From NCBI GenBank assembly GCA_031266115.1, contig JAISBQ010000232.1, positions 1 to 9,010 on the forward strand: a stretch of 9,010 nucleotides of DNA, written 5' to 3'. Numbering within the stretch: the stretch's first letter is position 1; each line of letters begins with the position of its first letter. Below the pieces are notes generated by a model. It was given only the letters and a program-made list of their open reading frames with translations. It was not told the DNA's origin and searched no databases. The translations under genes were made by a program, and so were the position numbers. Below are positions 1 to 7,380 of this stretch, one piece after another. This DNA is from Bifidobacteriaceae bacterium (lineage in GTDB: Bacteria; Actinomycetota; Actinomycetes; Actinomycetales; WQXJ01).

Positions 1-1703
1 TTCCCAGGTTCGTGCCGTGGGAGGTCGCGGCCACGGAGATCGTCGATTATCCCCGGTTCGGTTATCGGGGCCTGATGATCGACTCGGCTCGGAACTTCCT
101 GACGGTCGCAGAGGTCAAGTCGCTGGTCGATGACATCGCGGCCATGAAGGGAAACAAACTGCACTGGCACCTGACCGACGATCAGTCGTGGCGTTTGGAG
201 ATCAAGGGGCCGCCGGAGGATCCCAGCCGGTACGCCAGTTTGTACACGACTCCGGGCTGCAACGGCGCCAATTGCCTGACCGGTTGGTACACGCAGGCCG
301 AGTTCCAAGAGGTGGTGGCCTACGCGGCCGAGAGGTTCGTGGAGATCATCCCTGAGATCGAGGGACCGGCGCACGCGAGTCGAGCCGTCGCCCAGGTGGC
401 GAACCTGTCCTGCGGCAACGGCGGCTGGTTCTGCACCAATCCCGCCAGTCCGAACAACGCCAACGCCAAGGCGTTCATGAAAGAGGTCTACGCCCAGTTG
501 GCGGCGATCTCCCCGAGCCAGTATGTGCACATCGGCGCGGACGAGGCCGACGGCATGGCCCACGCCGAGTACAACCAGTGGATCCGGGACATGGAGGCGA
601 TGCTGGCCGATGTCGGCAAGAACGCGGTCGGTTGGACGCCGAGCGCTTCCGCCTACCAGAACCCTGATTCGGTCCACCACTATTGGCGCGACCAAACCAG
701 CGACGCGAACACCACGATGGACTGCAGTTGGTACCAGCAAGGGTTCCCAGTGCTGCTGTCGCCGCCATCGGTGGCCTACCTGGACGGGCAGGGCCCGCGC
801 AACCCGGCCGGGAACTACGCCTGGGATCCGAGCGCCGTGTACGACGACCATCGCCTGGCGGTGCTGCAAACCTCGTACTGCCTGAACGACGCTGACATCA
901 TCGGGATCGAGGGGCCCATGTGGAGCGAGTCTCTGAGAGGTTTGGCGGACAACCAGTACCTGATCCTGACCTCGATGGCGGCCCTGATCGAGAAAGCCTG
1001 GACGCCGCAGGCCAAGACCCAGCAGGCGGGAGTGTTCCTCGCCACTTTGGCCAAGCAGTCCGCCAGGTGGTCGTTCGAGGCGACGAATTATCGCCCCGAC
1101 AGCTCGGTGGCGTGGGACACGTACGGCGCCGGTTCAGTGCTTTCCGCCGGGCCGGATGGCGTGGTCAGCGGCGAATTGGCCGCTCTGAGCTCCACCACGG
1201 TCGCCAAGGAGGCCTATACCGCAACCATCGACTGGGGGGACGGGTCTGCGTCGCAGGCCGCAGTGATAGCCGGGTCGAACGCCGGGACGAATCGAGGGCC
1301 GACCTTGTTCACGGTCTCCGGTTCCCACACCTATTCTCCGGGCGCGGTCTACGCCGGCACGGTCGCGTTCGTGGAGGGCGCCAACACCTATTCGTTGGCG
1401 TTCCAAGTGACGGTCGCCCCGGGCCTGAATCTGGTGGTGTCAGCGACGCCTCGTTGCATGGGCGGCAAGGCCTATGTGAACACCTCTGTGCGCAATGACG
1501 GCGACATGTCGGTGGACGTGGCCACGGTGACGCCATACGGGTCGAAGACTGCCGCCGGGGTCACGCCGGGGCGCTCCGCGTCTGGTTCCTTCAACAGCCG
1601 GTTGGTGGACATGCCGCCGGGCGTCGTGGAAGTCGAAGCGGTCGGCGCGGACCAGACCACGTTCGGGGCGACCGTGCCCTACCCGGGCCTGGACTGTGGA
1701 TGA
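1..1703 (+). CDS. Secreted GH20 beta-N-acetylhexosaminidase, 3' part (N-terminus outside window)
   Basis: Family 20 glycoside hydrolases release terminal GlcNAc, GalNAc or lacto-N-biose by substrate-assisted catalysis. The frame is open from base 3, and the GTG at 12 is internal: the codons around it align with the middle of the GH20 at 1937-5359, so the start, signal peptide and any binding domains lie upstream of the window. Visible GH20 marks are DYPRFGYRG followed by D-x-x-R (about nt 45-93), HIGADE at 528-545 holding the catalytic Asp-Glu pair (codons 540-545), HYW near 680, AYLD near 775 and GPMWSES near 913. A PKD-like domain follows (IDWGDGS at 1227, SHTYS at 1323). The last ~90 residues are a module starting CMGGK (1455) and ending in Cys-Gly before TGA. 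No wall-anchor signal is visible, so the enzyme is probably released or held non-covalently. The usual GGDE is GADE here. GH20 assignment is firm; substrate is unknown. Confidence 0.93.
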   Translation, partial: PRFVPWEVAATEIVDYPRFGYRGLMIDSARNFLTVAEVKSLVDDIAAMKGNKLHWHLTDDQSWRLEIKGPPEDPSRYASLYTTPGCNGANCLTGWYTQAEFQEVVAYAAERFVEIIPEIEGPAHASRAVAQVANLSCGNGGWFCTNPASPNNANAKAFMKEVYAQLAAISPSQYVHIGADEADGMAHAEYNQWIRDMEAMLADVGKNAVGWTPSASAYQNPDSVHHYWRDQTSDANTTMDCSWYQQGFPVLLSPPSVAYLDGQGPRNPAGNYAWDPSAVYDDHRLAVLQTSYCLNDADIIGIEGPMWSESLRGLADNQYLILTSMAALIEKAWTPQAKTQQAGVFLATLAKQSARWSFEATNYRPDSSVAWDTYGAGSVLSAGPDGVVSGELAALSSTTVAKEAYTATIDWGDGSASQAAVIAGSNAGTNRGPTLFTVSGSHTYSPGAVYAGTVAFVEGANTYSLAFQVTVAPGLNLVVSATPRCMGGKAYVNTSVRNDGDMSVDVATVTPYGSKTAAGVTPGRSASGSFNSRLVDMPPGVVEVEAVGADQTTFGATVPYPGLDCG

Positions 1704-1789
1704 GCAGGACCTACAACTCTTCACCGCCATGTCTGTTCTCAGGCAGGGCGGGCGGAGCGGTGGTCCACCCCGACGATGTGGATCACCTG

Positions 1790-1809
1790 TCCGGCACCAA
1801 AGCGCCGGA
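1790..1809 (+). terminator. Weak hairpin after first GH20 gene
   Basis: A 6-bp stem, TCCGGC (1790-1795) against GCCGGA (1804-1809), has an 8-base loop and can be extended by one G-T pair. No T-run follows. It lies 87 bases after the stop codon and could be a weak terminator or RNA stabiliser. A stem this short can arise by chance in GC-rich DNA. Confidence 0.25.
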
Positions 1810-1925
1810 TCGAGCATGGCTAGTGGACTCTTGGGAGAAAGGAAACCGGATCAGGCAATAGCTCGGAAGGGGACTAGGGCAAAAGGGGGTTAGCCCATAG
1901 GCCACAACTTATTCGTCCTTATAGA

Positions 1926-1935
1926 GCAGGAAAGG
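1926..1935 (+). promoter_or_regulatory. Ribosome binding site of second GH20; start ambiguous
   Basis: The sequence GCAGGAAAGG precedes two possible ATG codons at 1937 and 1946. The AAAGG part ends one base before ATG 1937, which is too close, but lies 10 bases before ATG 1946. That is similar to the 9-base gap used at 7377 in this window. The upstream CAGG (1927-1930) would instead be 6 bases from ATG 1937. The choice moves the N-terminus by only three residues. Confidence 0.5.
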
Positions 1936-1936
1936 C

Positions 1937-4900
1937 ATGGAACACATGAACTCACCATCAATAGCCCGGCGCAACCGGCGAAAGATCGCCGCTGGCGTCA
2001 CTGCGGGTTCGCTCGCGCTCTCGCTTGGGCTGATTGTCGCCAGCGCGGCCCAAGCGGCCATCACACCCGCTCCGGCTCCCGGCCCCGAAGCGTACAACAT
2101 CGCCCCGACTGGCACGGCCACGGCATCGTCCTACTACAGCGAGATCGACCCGACGAACGCGACGGCTGGTAATTACCTGCCGCAGAACGTGATCGACGGT
2201 GTGGTCGACACCAGCAAACGCTGGGTCTCGCGGTTCGCGCACACCGCGCAGAACGGCTACCCGGCGGACACGTACTCGACAAATGATTTGCATGCGAGCT
2301 GGATTCAGGTCACCCTTCCAACGGTCGCGACAGTGTCCGAGATAGTCATCGAGTGGGACGCCAACTGCTCCAACGAGTACCAGGTGCAAGTCTCCCCAGA
2401 TGGCGTGAACTGGACCACGACGGACTCCTTCGGCCGCGTGCATGGCAACTGCAACGTTTGGTGGACGTTGACCAAGTCCCATCCGGTCTCGACCGCCACA
2501 CCCGTCAAGGCCGTGCGCGTTGTCTCGACCCTCGCCAGGGCGACGAACGCTGGCATGACCATCAACGAGATCTACATCTACGGCGTGAACCAGTGGGATT
2601 ATTCGCCGGCCACGCCCACCAGTTGGTCGGTGGCGGACCCGAAGAACCTATCGCTCGAGCCGGGCGTGGTGGCTTCGGCGAAGTCGCAGGCCCCGAACTC
2701 GTCGGCCTCCGCTGGGGCGAACACGCCGGCATACGGGACCCGCACAGAGAATTGGGCGCCTGCCCATGCGATCGATGGTCTTGTGGCCAGCCGTTGGAAC
2801 TCGAACTACACGGGACTCCCCACGTTGGCCCTGAACTCGTACGATCCGACTGACGACTGGTTCCAGGTGAAGTTGCCGGCCCCTCAACCTGTGTATCAGA
2901 CACACATCGAGTGGGCCGCGGCGATCAGCTACCACGTGGTCCCGAGTAGCAACACGGCCACTACTTCGGCTTACACCTGGGTGATGAAGCCGACCCGCTA
3001 CTCGATCCAAGTCTCGACCGACTCGGACTGCTCAAGCTGGACCACCGTGGCGCGGGTTGCCAATCCGTTCAACGCCGATGACCAGATTATCGGTGTCAGC
3101 GACCCGGTCTGGTGCGTCAGGGCCCAAGCGTCCAAGGGCTTCGTGCCCACCAGGCTTGGCTACGCCATCGCTGAGTTCGAGGTCTGGGACGGCCCCAGGC
3201 CCGATGCCGTGGTCGGCTCGATCCTGCCCGTGCCGGTGGAGCAGACCGCCACTTCCGGTGGTCCGTTCACGTTAAGCGCGGATTCGCGCGTCGTGGTGTC
3301 GGATGCGGCACTGGCTGAACTCGGCCAGACCGTGGCCGGTCAACTGCGTCCCGCCACCGGCTATCCGCTGCCGGTCGTCACTGGCGTTGCCCTGCCAAGC
3401 GATGTTTCCCTGGTCCAGGGAGCAGTCGCGGAATTGCCGATCGGCAACGACGTGGCCGCCGAAGAGGGCTACAAGCTCGTCGTGTCGGACGCAGGAGCAG
3501 TTCTGACCGCGCCCACCGAGCATGGCTTGTTCAACGCCTTCCAGTCGCTGCGGCAACTGTTCCCGGCTCCGATCTATTCGGATGCCGCCAGGGTGGAAAC
3601 GTGGGCGGCGGACCCGATCACCGTGGTCGACTACCCGCGCTACGGGCACCGTGGCCTGCAGATCGATCCGGCCCGCAACTTCATCACCGTCCAAGAGGTC
3701 AAGGACATCATCGATGAGGTGGCGGCGGTCAAGACCAATATTCTGCACATGCACTTGTCCGATTCACAGTCGTGGCGTCTCGAGATCAAGGGGACCGCGG
3801 ATGATCCGGACAAGTACAAGGCGCTGGAATTGCATGCCACCGGCCAGATGACCGGCTACACCGGTTGCAACGGCAATGGCTGCGTCAACGGCTTCTACAC
3901 CCAGGAGGACTTCAAGGAGATCGTGGCCTACGCCAACGCTCAATACATCGAGATCCTGCCTGAGGTCGAGAGCCCCGGCCACGCCACCGCTCCTGTGGTG
4001 GCGCTGAATCGCGAAGTGGCTTGCGCGGCATCGGGCAACAACAACTTCTGCGCGGTGCCCGGCGACCCGGCCACCGAGAAGGGCCTGGCGTTCTGGAGCG
4101 ACGTGTTCGAGCAGCTCGCCGCCATCTCTCCTGGGCCAATCATCCACATCGGTGGCGACGAGGTCAACGGAATGGCTGCGTCCAACTACGAGTACTGGAT
4201 CGGTGAGATGGAGCGGATGATCAACGAGAACGGGAAGACCATCGACTCGTGGAACCCAGGAGTCGACGGTTACCAGAACCCGACGTCCATCAACCACTAT
4301 TGGTCGGACTACAGCCCGGGCGCCGGCACCCAGCACGTCAGCGCGGACTGGTTCGATGACGGCCGGCCCACCATCATCACACCTGAGAACAGTGCCTATC
4401 TCGACTTCTCGTATGCGGGTTCGCCCGGCCGCACCCCCACGACCGAGTCGTTGAAGGCTTGGAACTGGGATCCGGAGTGGTTCATCGAGAAGTACCGGAA
4501 CTACAACGTCTCCCAGATCGCCTGGGGCGGCCCGAAGCCGGAGGACATCATCGGTATCGAGGCTCCGCTGTGGGGCGAGAACATGCGCGGAGGACTCGAC
4601 AACGAGTACATGATCTTCCCGCGGTTCGCTGGCATTGCGGAGAAAGGCTGGTCCCCCAAGGCATCGACGCAGGATTATGCGGCGTACCAAGCCAGGCTCG
4701 ATGAGCAAGGCGCGCGTTGGTCCTATCAGGGCGTCAACTTCGGCACCATCCCGGAGACGAAGTGGGGAGTCGATGGCTCCGGCGCCGTGGTCGGACTGGC
4801 CGCCGATCTCAAGGCCGACGGTCTTGCGTTGGCCGGGCTGGCGGCGCCTGGGGTGGATTACACCACCGTGACGGCGACCATCGACTGGGGGGACGGCAGT

Positions 4901-5359
4901 GCCCTGAGCCCCGCGACGGTCTCCGGCTCGGACTACCTCCCGGCCTCCAGGCGCGGTCGTTCGCTGATCACTGCGGCGGCTGACCACACCTACTCCCAAC
5001 CGGGCGCGTACAACGGCACGGTGACGTTCCTTGTCGCAGGTGAGAGCGTGGCTGTGCCCTTCGTGGCAGAGCGGGAGTTCAAGGTGGACGCGGCTGTGAC
5101 GCCTAAGTGCATGGGCGGCAAGGTCTATCTGAACACGTCCGTCAAGACCGACGATGACGTGAACTTGGACGTTGCCACCGCGACTCCCTATGGCTCGAAG
5201 GCCGCTGTGTCTGTGACCCCAGGGCGTGCGGCGTCTGGTTCTTTCAACAGCCGGTTGGTCTCCATCCCGGCGGGTGAAGCGACCTTTGGTGTGAAGACTT
5301 CGGGCGATGCGTTCGAGGCCACGATCACTGTTCCCTACGAGGCGTTCAGCTGCGGCTGA
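1937..5359 (+). CDS. Secreted multidomain GH20 beta-N-acetylhexosaminidase with two F5/8-type-C domains
   Basis: A complete 1140-residue exported enzyme (ATG 1946 would give 1137). Residues 1-40 are a signal peptide: Arg/Lys-rich start, hydrophobic core, likely cut after AQA40. Two discoidin/F5/8-type-C (CBM32-like) domains follow at about 51-219 and 237-419, likely binding galactose- or HexNAc-type glycans. The GH20b alpha/beta domain is about 431-555. The GH20 barrel begins at DYPRYGHRG (565), with R572 the expected substrate-binding Arg, HIGGDE at 737-742 with catalytic D741-E742, AYLD near 820 and PLWGEN in the later barrel. A PKD domain (about 945-1045; IDWGDGS, DHTYS) and a C-terminal module bounded by C1058 and C1139 finish the protein. 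From the barrel on it is a paralog of the upstream gene. No sorting motif is present. Lacto-N-biosidase and beta-hexosaminidase both fit; the motifs do not separate them. Confidence 0.95.
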   Translation: MEHMNSPSIARRNRRKIAAGVTAGSLALSLGLIVASAAQAAITPAPAPGPEAYNIAPTGTATASSYYSEIDPTNATAGNYLPQNVIDGVVDTSKRWVSRFAHTAQNGYPADTYSTNDLHASWIQVTLPTVATVSEIVIEWDANCSNEYQVQVSPDGVNWTTTDSFGRVHGNCNVWWTLTKSHPVSTATPVKAVRVVSTLARATNAGMTINEIYIYGVNQWDYSPATPTSWSVADPKNLSLEPGVVASAKSQAPNSSASAGANTPAYGTRTENWAPAHAIDGLVASRWNSNYTGLPTLALNSYDPTDDWFQVKLPAPQPVYQTHIEWAAAISYHVVPSSNTATTSAYTWVMKPTRYSIQVSTDSDCSSWTTVARVANPFNADDQIIGVSDPVWCVRAQASKGFVPTRLGYAIAEFEVWDGPRPDAVVGSILPVPVEQTATSGGPFTLSADSRVVVSDAALAELGQTVAGQLRPATGYPLPVVTGVALPSDVSLVQGAVAELPIGNDVAAEEGYKLVVSDAGAVLTAPTEHGLFNAFQSLRQLFPAPIYSDAARVETWAADPITVVDYPRYGHRGLQIDPARNFITVQEVKDIIDEVAAVKTNILHMHLSDSQSWRLEIKGTADDPDKYKALELHATGQMTGYTGCNGNGCVNGFYTQEDFKEIVAYANAQYIEILPEVESPGHATAPVVALNREVACAASGNNNFCAVPGDPATEKGLAFWSDVFEQLAAISPGPIIHIGGDEVNGMAASNYEYWIGEMERMINENGKTIDSWNPGVDGYQNPTSINHYWSDYSPGAGTQHVSADWFDDGRPTIITPENSAYLDFSYAGSPGRTPTTESLKAWNWDPEWFIEKYRNYNVSQIAWGGPKPEDIIGIEAPLWGENMRGGLDNEYMIFPRFAGIAEKGWSPKASTQDYAAYQARLDEQGARWSYQGVNFGTIPETKWGVDGSGAVVGLAADLKADGLALAGLAAPGVDYTTVTATIDWGDGSALSPATVSGSDYLPASRRGRSLITAAADHTYSQPGAYNGTVTFLVAGESVAVPFVAEREFKVDAAVTPKCMGGKVYLNTSVKTDDDVNLDVATATPYGSKAAVSVTPGRAASGSFNSRLVSIPAGEATFGVKTSGDAFEATITVPYEAFSCG

Positions 5360-5371
5360 TCGCGACGAGTG

Positions 5372-5402
5372 GGAGGCGGCCCCAGCGGGGAGGGGCGCCT
5401 CC
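5372..5402 (+). terminator. G/C-rich hairpin after second GH20 gene
   Basis: The left arm 5372-5383 (GGAGGCGGCCCC) pairs with the right arm 5392-5402 (GGGGCGCCTCC) with one bulged G and an 8-base loop, starting 13 bases after the stop codon. A second stem follows at 5406-5413/5423-5430, 8 bp with one G-T pair. There is no T-run, which is common for actinobacterial terminators. It may end or attenuate GH20 transcripts, or shield their 3' end, before the WxL-like gene. Confidence 0.5.
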
Positions 5403-5448
5403 AACCGGTCTGGCGGGGCGGGCCGGACCGACCAAATGGATTTCTGGA

Positions 5449-5456
5449 AGAAAGGA
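5449..5456 (+). promoter_or_regulatory. Ribosome binding site fixing the start of the WxL-like gene
   Basis: The AGAAAGGA run ends 6 bases before ATG 5463. The reading frame stays open back to 5307, inside the preceding GH20 gene, but only the 5463 start has a ribosome site and places a classical signal peptide at the N-terminus. Confidence 0.75.
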
Positions 5457-5462
5457 AAGTCA

Positions 5463-6089
5463 ATGAGGAGTTCTAAGAAGTTCCGCGCGGGGGTCGGCCT
5501 GTTCGCCGGGTCGTTGCTGTTGTTGGCCGGAGCGGCCGCGGCGCAGGCCGACGAGACCCAGTACGGGGAAGAAGGCGTCGAAGTCACGGTCGGGATCAAG
5601 CAGCTGCCGGGTTTGTTGACGTTGACGGTGGCGTCGAATGCGACCGCGTTGACGGAAGGCACCAGCGTCGATCCGCTGTTGCGTGAGTTCACGGGCGTGC
5701 TGCCGACGGTGCGGGTGACGGACACCCGTGACCCGGCCGACATCGCGGACGACGCGATGTGGTACGTGCTGGGCTCGGCGACTGATTTCGCGGGCGATTT
5801 CGGCCAGCCGAACATCCCGGTCGACAATTTCGGCTGGGAGCCCGCGCTGACCGGGCCGAACGACGGCAACGGAGTGGTGACTGAAGGTGGCCCCGTCGGA
5901 ACGGCCCTGGACTCGACGGCCGGTCCTGGCCTCGTGGACCAGGAGTTGTTGTACACCACCACGGACCCCTCGGAGACCATCGTTGCCGAGGAGTACTGGA
6001 TGGCCACGGCCGACTTGGTGTTGAAGACGGACATCACGGTCGATCCGGGCGTCTACACCTCGACCCTGACCCTGTCCCTGTTCGAGTAG
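5463..6089 (+). CDS. Small secreted WxL-like surface protein
   Basis: A 208-residue exported protein. The signal peptide (KKFR, then a Leu/Ala core) is likely cut after AQA29. The mature chain starts with DETQYGEEGVEVTVGI, then a run of predicted beta-strands. WxL-type features are LPTVRVTDTRD near the middle, MWYVL at 99-103 followed by SATDF, NFGWEPAL, VVTEGGPVG, and the closing YTSTLTLSLFE. WxL domains in low-GC Gram-positives attach non-covalently to peptidoglycan and work with DUF916 proteins; the neighbour at 6217 is such a protein. In the canonical fold the terminal motif is Trp-x-Leu, but here it is L204-S-L206, and the first motif is W100-x-x-L103. The call therefore rests on overall pattern plus neighbourhood. 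It ends with tandem stops TAG TAG. A strong hairpin follows, so this gene may be expressed more highly than those after it. There is no membrane or sorting signal. Confidence 0.72.
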   Translation: MRSSKKFRAGVGLFAGSLLLLAGAAAAQADETQYGEEGVEVTVGIKQLPGLLTLTVASNATALTEGTSVDPLLREFTGVLPTVRVTDTRDPADIADDAMWYVLGSATDFAGDFGQPNIPVDNFGWEPALTGPNDGNGVVTEGGPVGTALDSTAGPGLVDQELLYTTTDPSETIVAEEYWMATADLVLKTDITVDPGVYTSTLTLSLFE

Positions 6090-6103
6090 TAGGCGAAGCC
6101 GAC

Positions 6104-6142
6104 TTCGGTGGCCCGCCAGGTTCCGGCTGGCGGGCCACCGAA
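6104..6142 (+). terminator. Perfect 16-bp inverted repeat between WxL-like and DUF916 genes
   Basis: Arms 6104-6119 (TTCGGTGGCCCGCCAG) and 6127-6142 are exact reverse complements around the 7-base loop GTTCCGG, starting 14 bases after the stop codon. No T-run follows. The likely role is a rho-independent-like terminator or attenuator, or a 3' mRNA stabiliser that sets the level of the WxL-like message relative to the DUF916 gene 75 bases on. The hairpin itself is certain; its function is inferred. Confidence 0.75.
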
Positions 6143-6200
6143 TCGTGTGCCACAGTACCGCTTGGCGTCTCAGCGTTGGAGGCGGGAGTCCAGGGACCAT

Positions 6201-6209
6201 AGAAGGAGG
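6201..6209 (+). promoter_or_regulatory. Strong ribosome binding site fixing the GTG start at 6217
   Basis: AGAAGGAGG is a near-perfect anti-16S match and lies 7 bases before GTG 6217. It overrules the in-frame GTG at 6145, which would prefix 24 residues with no signal-peptide character and starts immediately after the hairpin. Confidence 0.9.
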
Positions 6210-6216
6210 ACCCAGC

Positions 6217-7380
6217 GTGTCTCTCATTACGCGCTTGTTCGCGAGCGTGGCGGGCGCGTTGGCGTTGTGCTGCGCGGCCGTCCCGGCGCAGGCGGACGAG
6301 GTCTTGCCCGACGGCTCCGTCACCTGGTCGTTCCGCCCGTCTGACGAGCAGGGCATGGACAAACGGTCTTGGGTCGAGTTGACGCTCGACCCGGGCGAAT
6401 CGGCCCAAGAGTACGCCGAACTGCGGAATCTCAGTGCGCATGAGGTCACCTTCGCCATCAAGGCGGCGGACGGATATTTCACGGACAAGGGACGATTCAA
6501 CATGCTGCCTGCCTCCGAAGAGTCGACCGAGGCCGGGCTCTGGATCCAGGTCGAGGACTCCGTCACATTGGGCCCCGACGAACGCGTGGTCGTACCGTTC
6601 ACTGTGACGGTGCCGTCCAACGCCACGCCGGGCGATCATCCGGCCGGTCTAGCTGCGACCGTGCGTTCTCCTGGTGCCGACGGCCAAGGCGGCACTGTCG
6701 CTGTCGATAGCCGAGTCGGTTTCCGAGTCATGACCAGGGTCACGGGGGACTATGTCTCGACGCTCGACCTCACGGTGGACGCTGACTACTCAGAACGGTG
6801 GAACCCGTTCCAGCCGGGGACCGTGACCGTCAATTATGTGTTCACGAACACCGGGAACACGCGCTTGGCGGTGACTCCGTCCGCAACAGTGGCCGGTCCC
6901 TTCGGACTGCTGGCCAAGCACTGGGAGGCCGAGGCCGCCGGTGAACTGGCACCCGGCGAGGAACGGGCCGGGAGCTTCAGGGTACAGGGCATGTGGCCGT
7001 TGGGACGCTGGGTGGCGACCGTCGAGGTGAGCGGTGAGCCGGTCATCGACACGGGCGGTCCGTCCGCCGCGGCGACGGCCCAGGACGCGGTGGCGGCCGT
7101 CCCATGGCCGCAGTTGATCGTCGTCGTCGTGGCGGTGGCGTTGGTCATTTGGTGGCGCAAGGACCGCAGCCAGCGCCGCCGCGCGCTGGATCGACGCATC
7201 GAGGACGCCGTCGAGCGCGGCCGGCGCCAGGCGCGAGACGAACTCACCGTCGGCGGCAATCCGTCCGAAGACGACGAGCGCTCCGCTCAGCAGGAGACCG
7301 GCCCGAGGGAGCAGGCTGATGCTCGTGGGCCGGGCACTCGTGCCGAACGACGCAAGAATCAGAAAGGTAAGAAGACATGA
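6217..7380 (+). CDS. DUF916/WxLIP-type membrane-anchored surface protein (CscA-like)
   Basis: 387 residues starting at GTG. The signal peptide is likely cut after AQA26. Residues 27-150 fit the DUF916 (WxL-interacting protein, peptidoglycan-binding) domain: VTWSFRPSDEQ, LDPGES and the hallmark TPGDHPAG at 137-144. A second Ig-like domain lies at about 165-285 (FTNTGNTRLAVTPSA, WPLGRW), in the place of the second WxLIP domain. One membrane helix spans about 297-313 (PWPQLIVVVVAVALVIWW). It is followed by RK and a 74-residue, very charged, Arg-rich cytoplasmic tail that may form a helix (DRRIEDAVERGRRQARDEL). The protein should therefore hold its beta-domains in the wall zone, anchored to the membrane, as DUF916 partners of WxL proteins do in csc clusters. 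The stop overlaps the next ATG (ATGA), indicating translational coupling. The CC pair in the signal peptide is not preceded by a proper lipobox. Confidence 0.88.
   Translation: MSLITRLFASVAGALALCCAAVPAQADEVLPDGSVTWSFRPSDEQGMDKRSWVELTLDPGESAQEYAELRNLSAHEVTFAIKAADGYFTDKGRFNMLPASEESTEAGLWIQVEDSVTLGPDERVVVPFTVTVPSNATPGDHPAGLAATVRSPGADGQGGTVAVDSRVGFRVMTRVTGDYVSTLDLTVDADYSERWNPFQPGTVTVNYVFTNTGNTRLAVTPSATVAGPFGLLAKHWEAEAAGELAPGEERAGSFRVQGMWPLGRWVATVEVSGEPVIDTGGPSAAATAQDAVAAVPWPQLIVVVVAVALVIWWRKDRSQRRRALDRRIEDAVERGRRQARDELTVGGNPSEDDERSAQQETGPREQADARGPGTRAERRKNQKGKKT

Larger units (their letters stand above)
1704..1936 (+). other. Intergenic region between the two GH20 genes
   Basis: This is a 233-base gap with no credible gene. 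It holds one weak inverted repeat (1790-1809) just downstream of the first GH20. A purine-rich run at about 1832-1846 (GGGAGAAAGGAAA) resembles the ribosome site in front of the WxL-like gene but has no start codon after it. I could not pick a convincing -35/-10 pair. The gap is long enough to hold a promoter for the second GH20, so the two may be transcribed separately. Confidence 0.6.

Noticed and set aside
1696..1893. Short + strand frame overlapping the end of the first GH20
   Set aside because: It has a weak GTG start inside the GH20 gene, no ribosome site, Arg/Gly-rich composition and no resemblance to a small protein family.
1890..1924. Promoter-like TTAGCC, TTATTC and TTATAG elements before the second GH20
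   Set aside because: TTAGCC to TTATTC is only 13 bases and TTAGCC to TTATAG is 23. TTATAG is also too near the ribosome site to give a usable leader.
5307..5462. Upstream extension of the WxL-like gene
   Set aside because: It would start inside the GH20 gene and bury the signal peptide behind 52 residues. ATG 5463 has its own ribosome site.
3764..6037. 757-codon open frame on the minus strand
   Set aside because: It lies antisense to the GH20 and WxL-like genes. The translation is low-complexity Arg/Gly/Pro/Val-rich with no domain pattern, typical of the shadow frame in GC-rich genes.
6145..6216. Upstream extension of the DUF916 gene to GTG 6145
   Set aside because: There is no ribosome site there, and the extension would spoil the signal peptide. 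AGAAGGAGG is placed ideally for GTG 6217.
6268..6273. Possible lipoprotein cysteine (C18/C19) in the DUF916 signal peptide
   Set aside because: The residue before C18 is Leu and before C19 is Cys, so no proper lipobox is present. A clean AQA signal-peptidase I site follows at residue 26.
5460..6626. 388-codon open frame on the minus strand
   Set aside because: It is antisense to two well-supported exported proteins and crosses their intergenic hairpin. The composition is Arg/Gln-rich with no recognisable motif.
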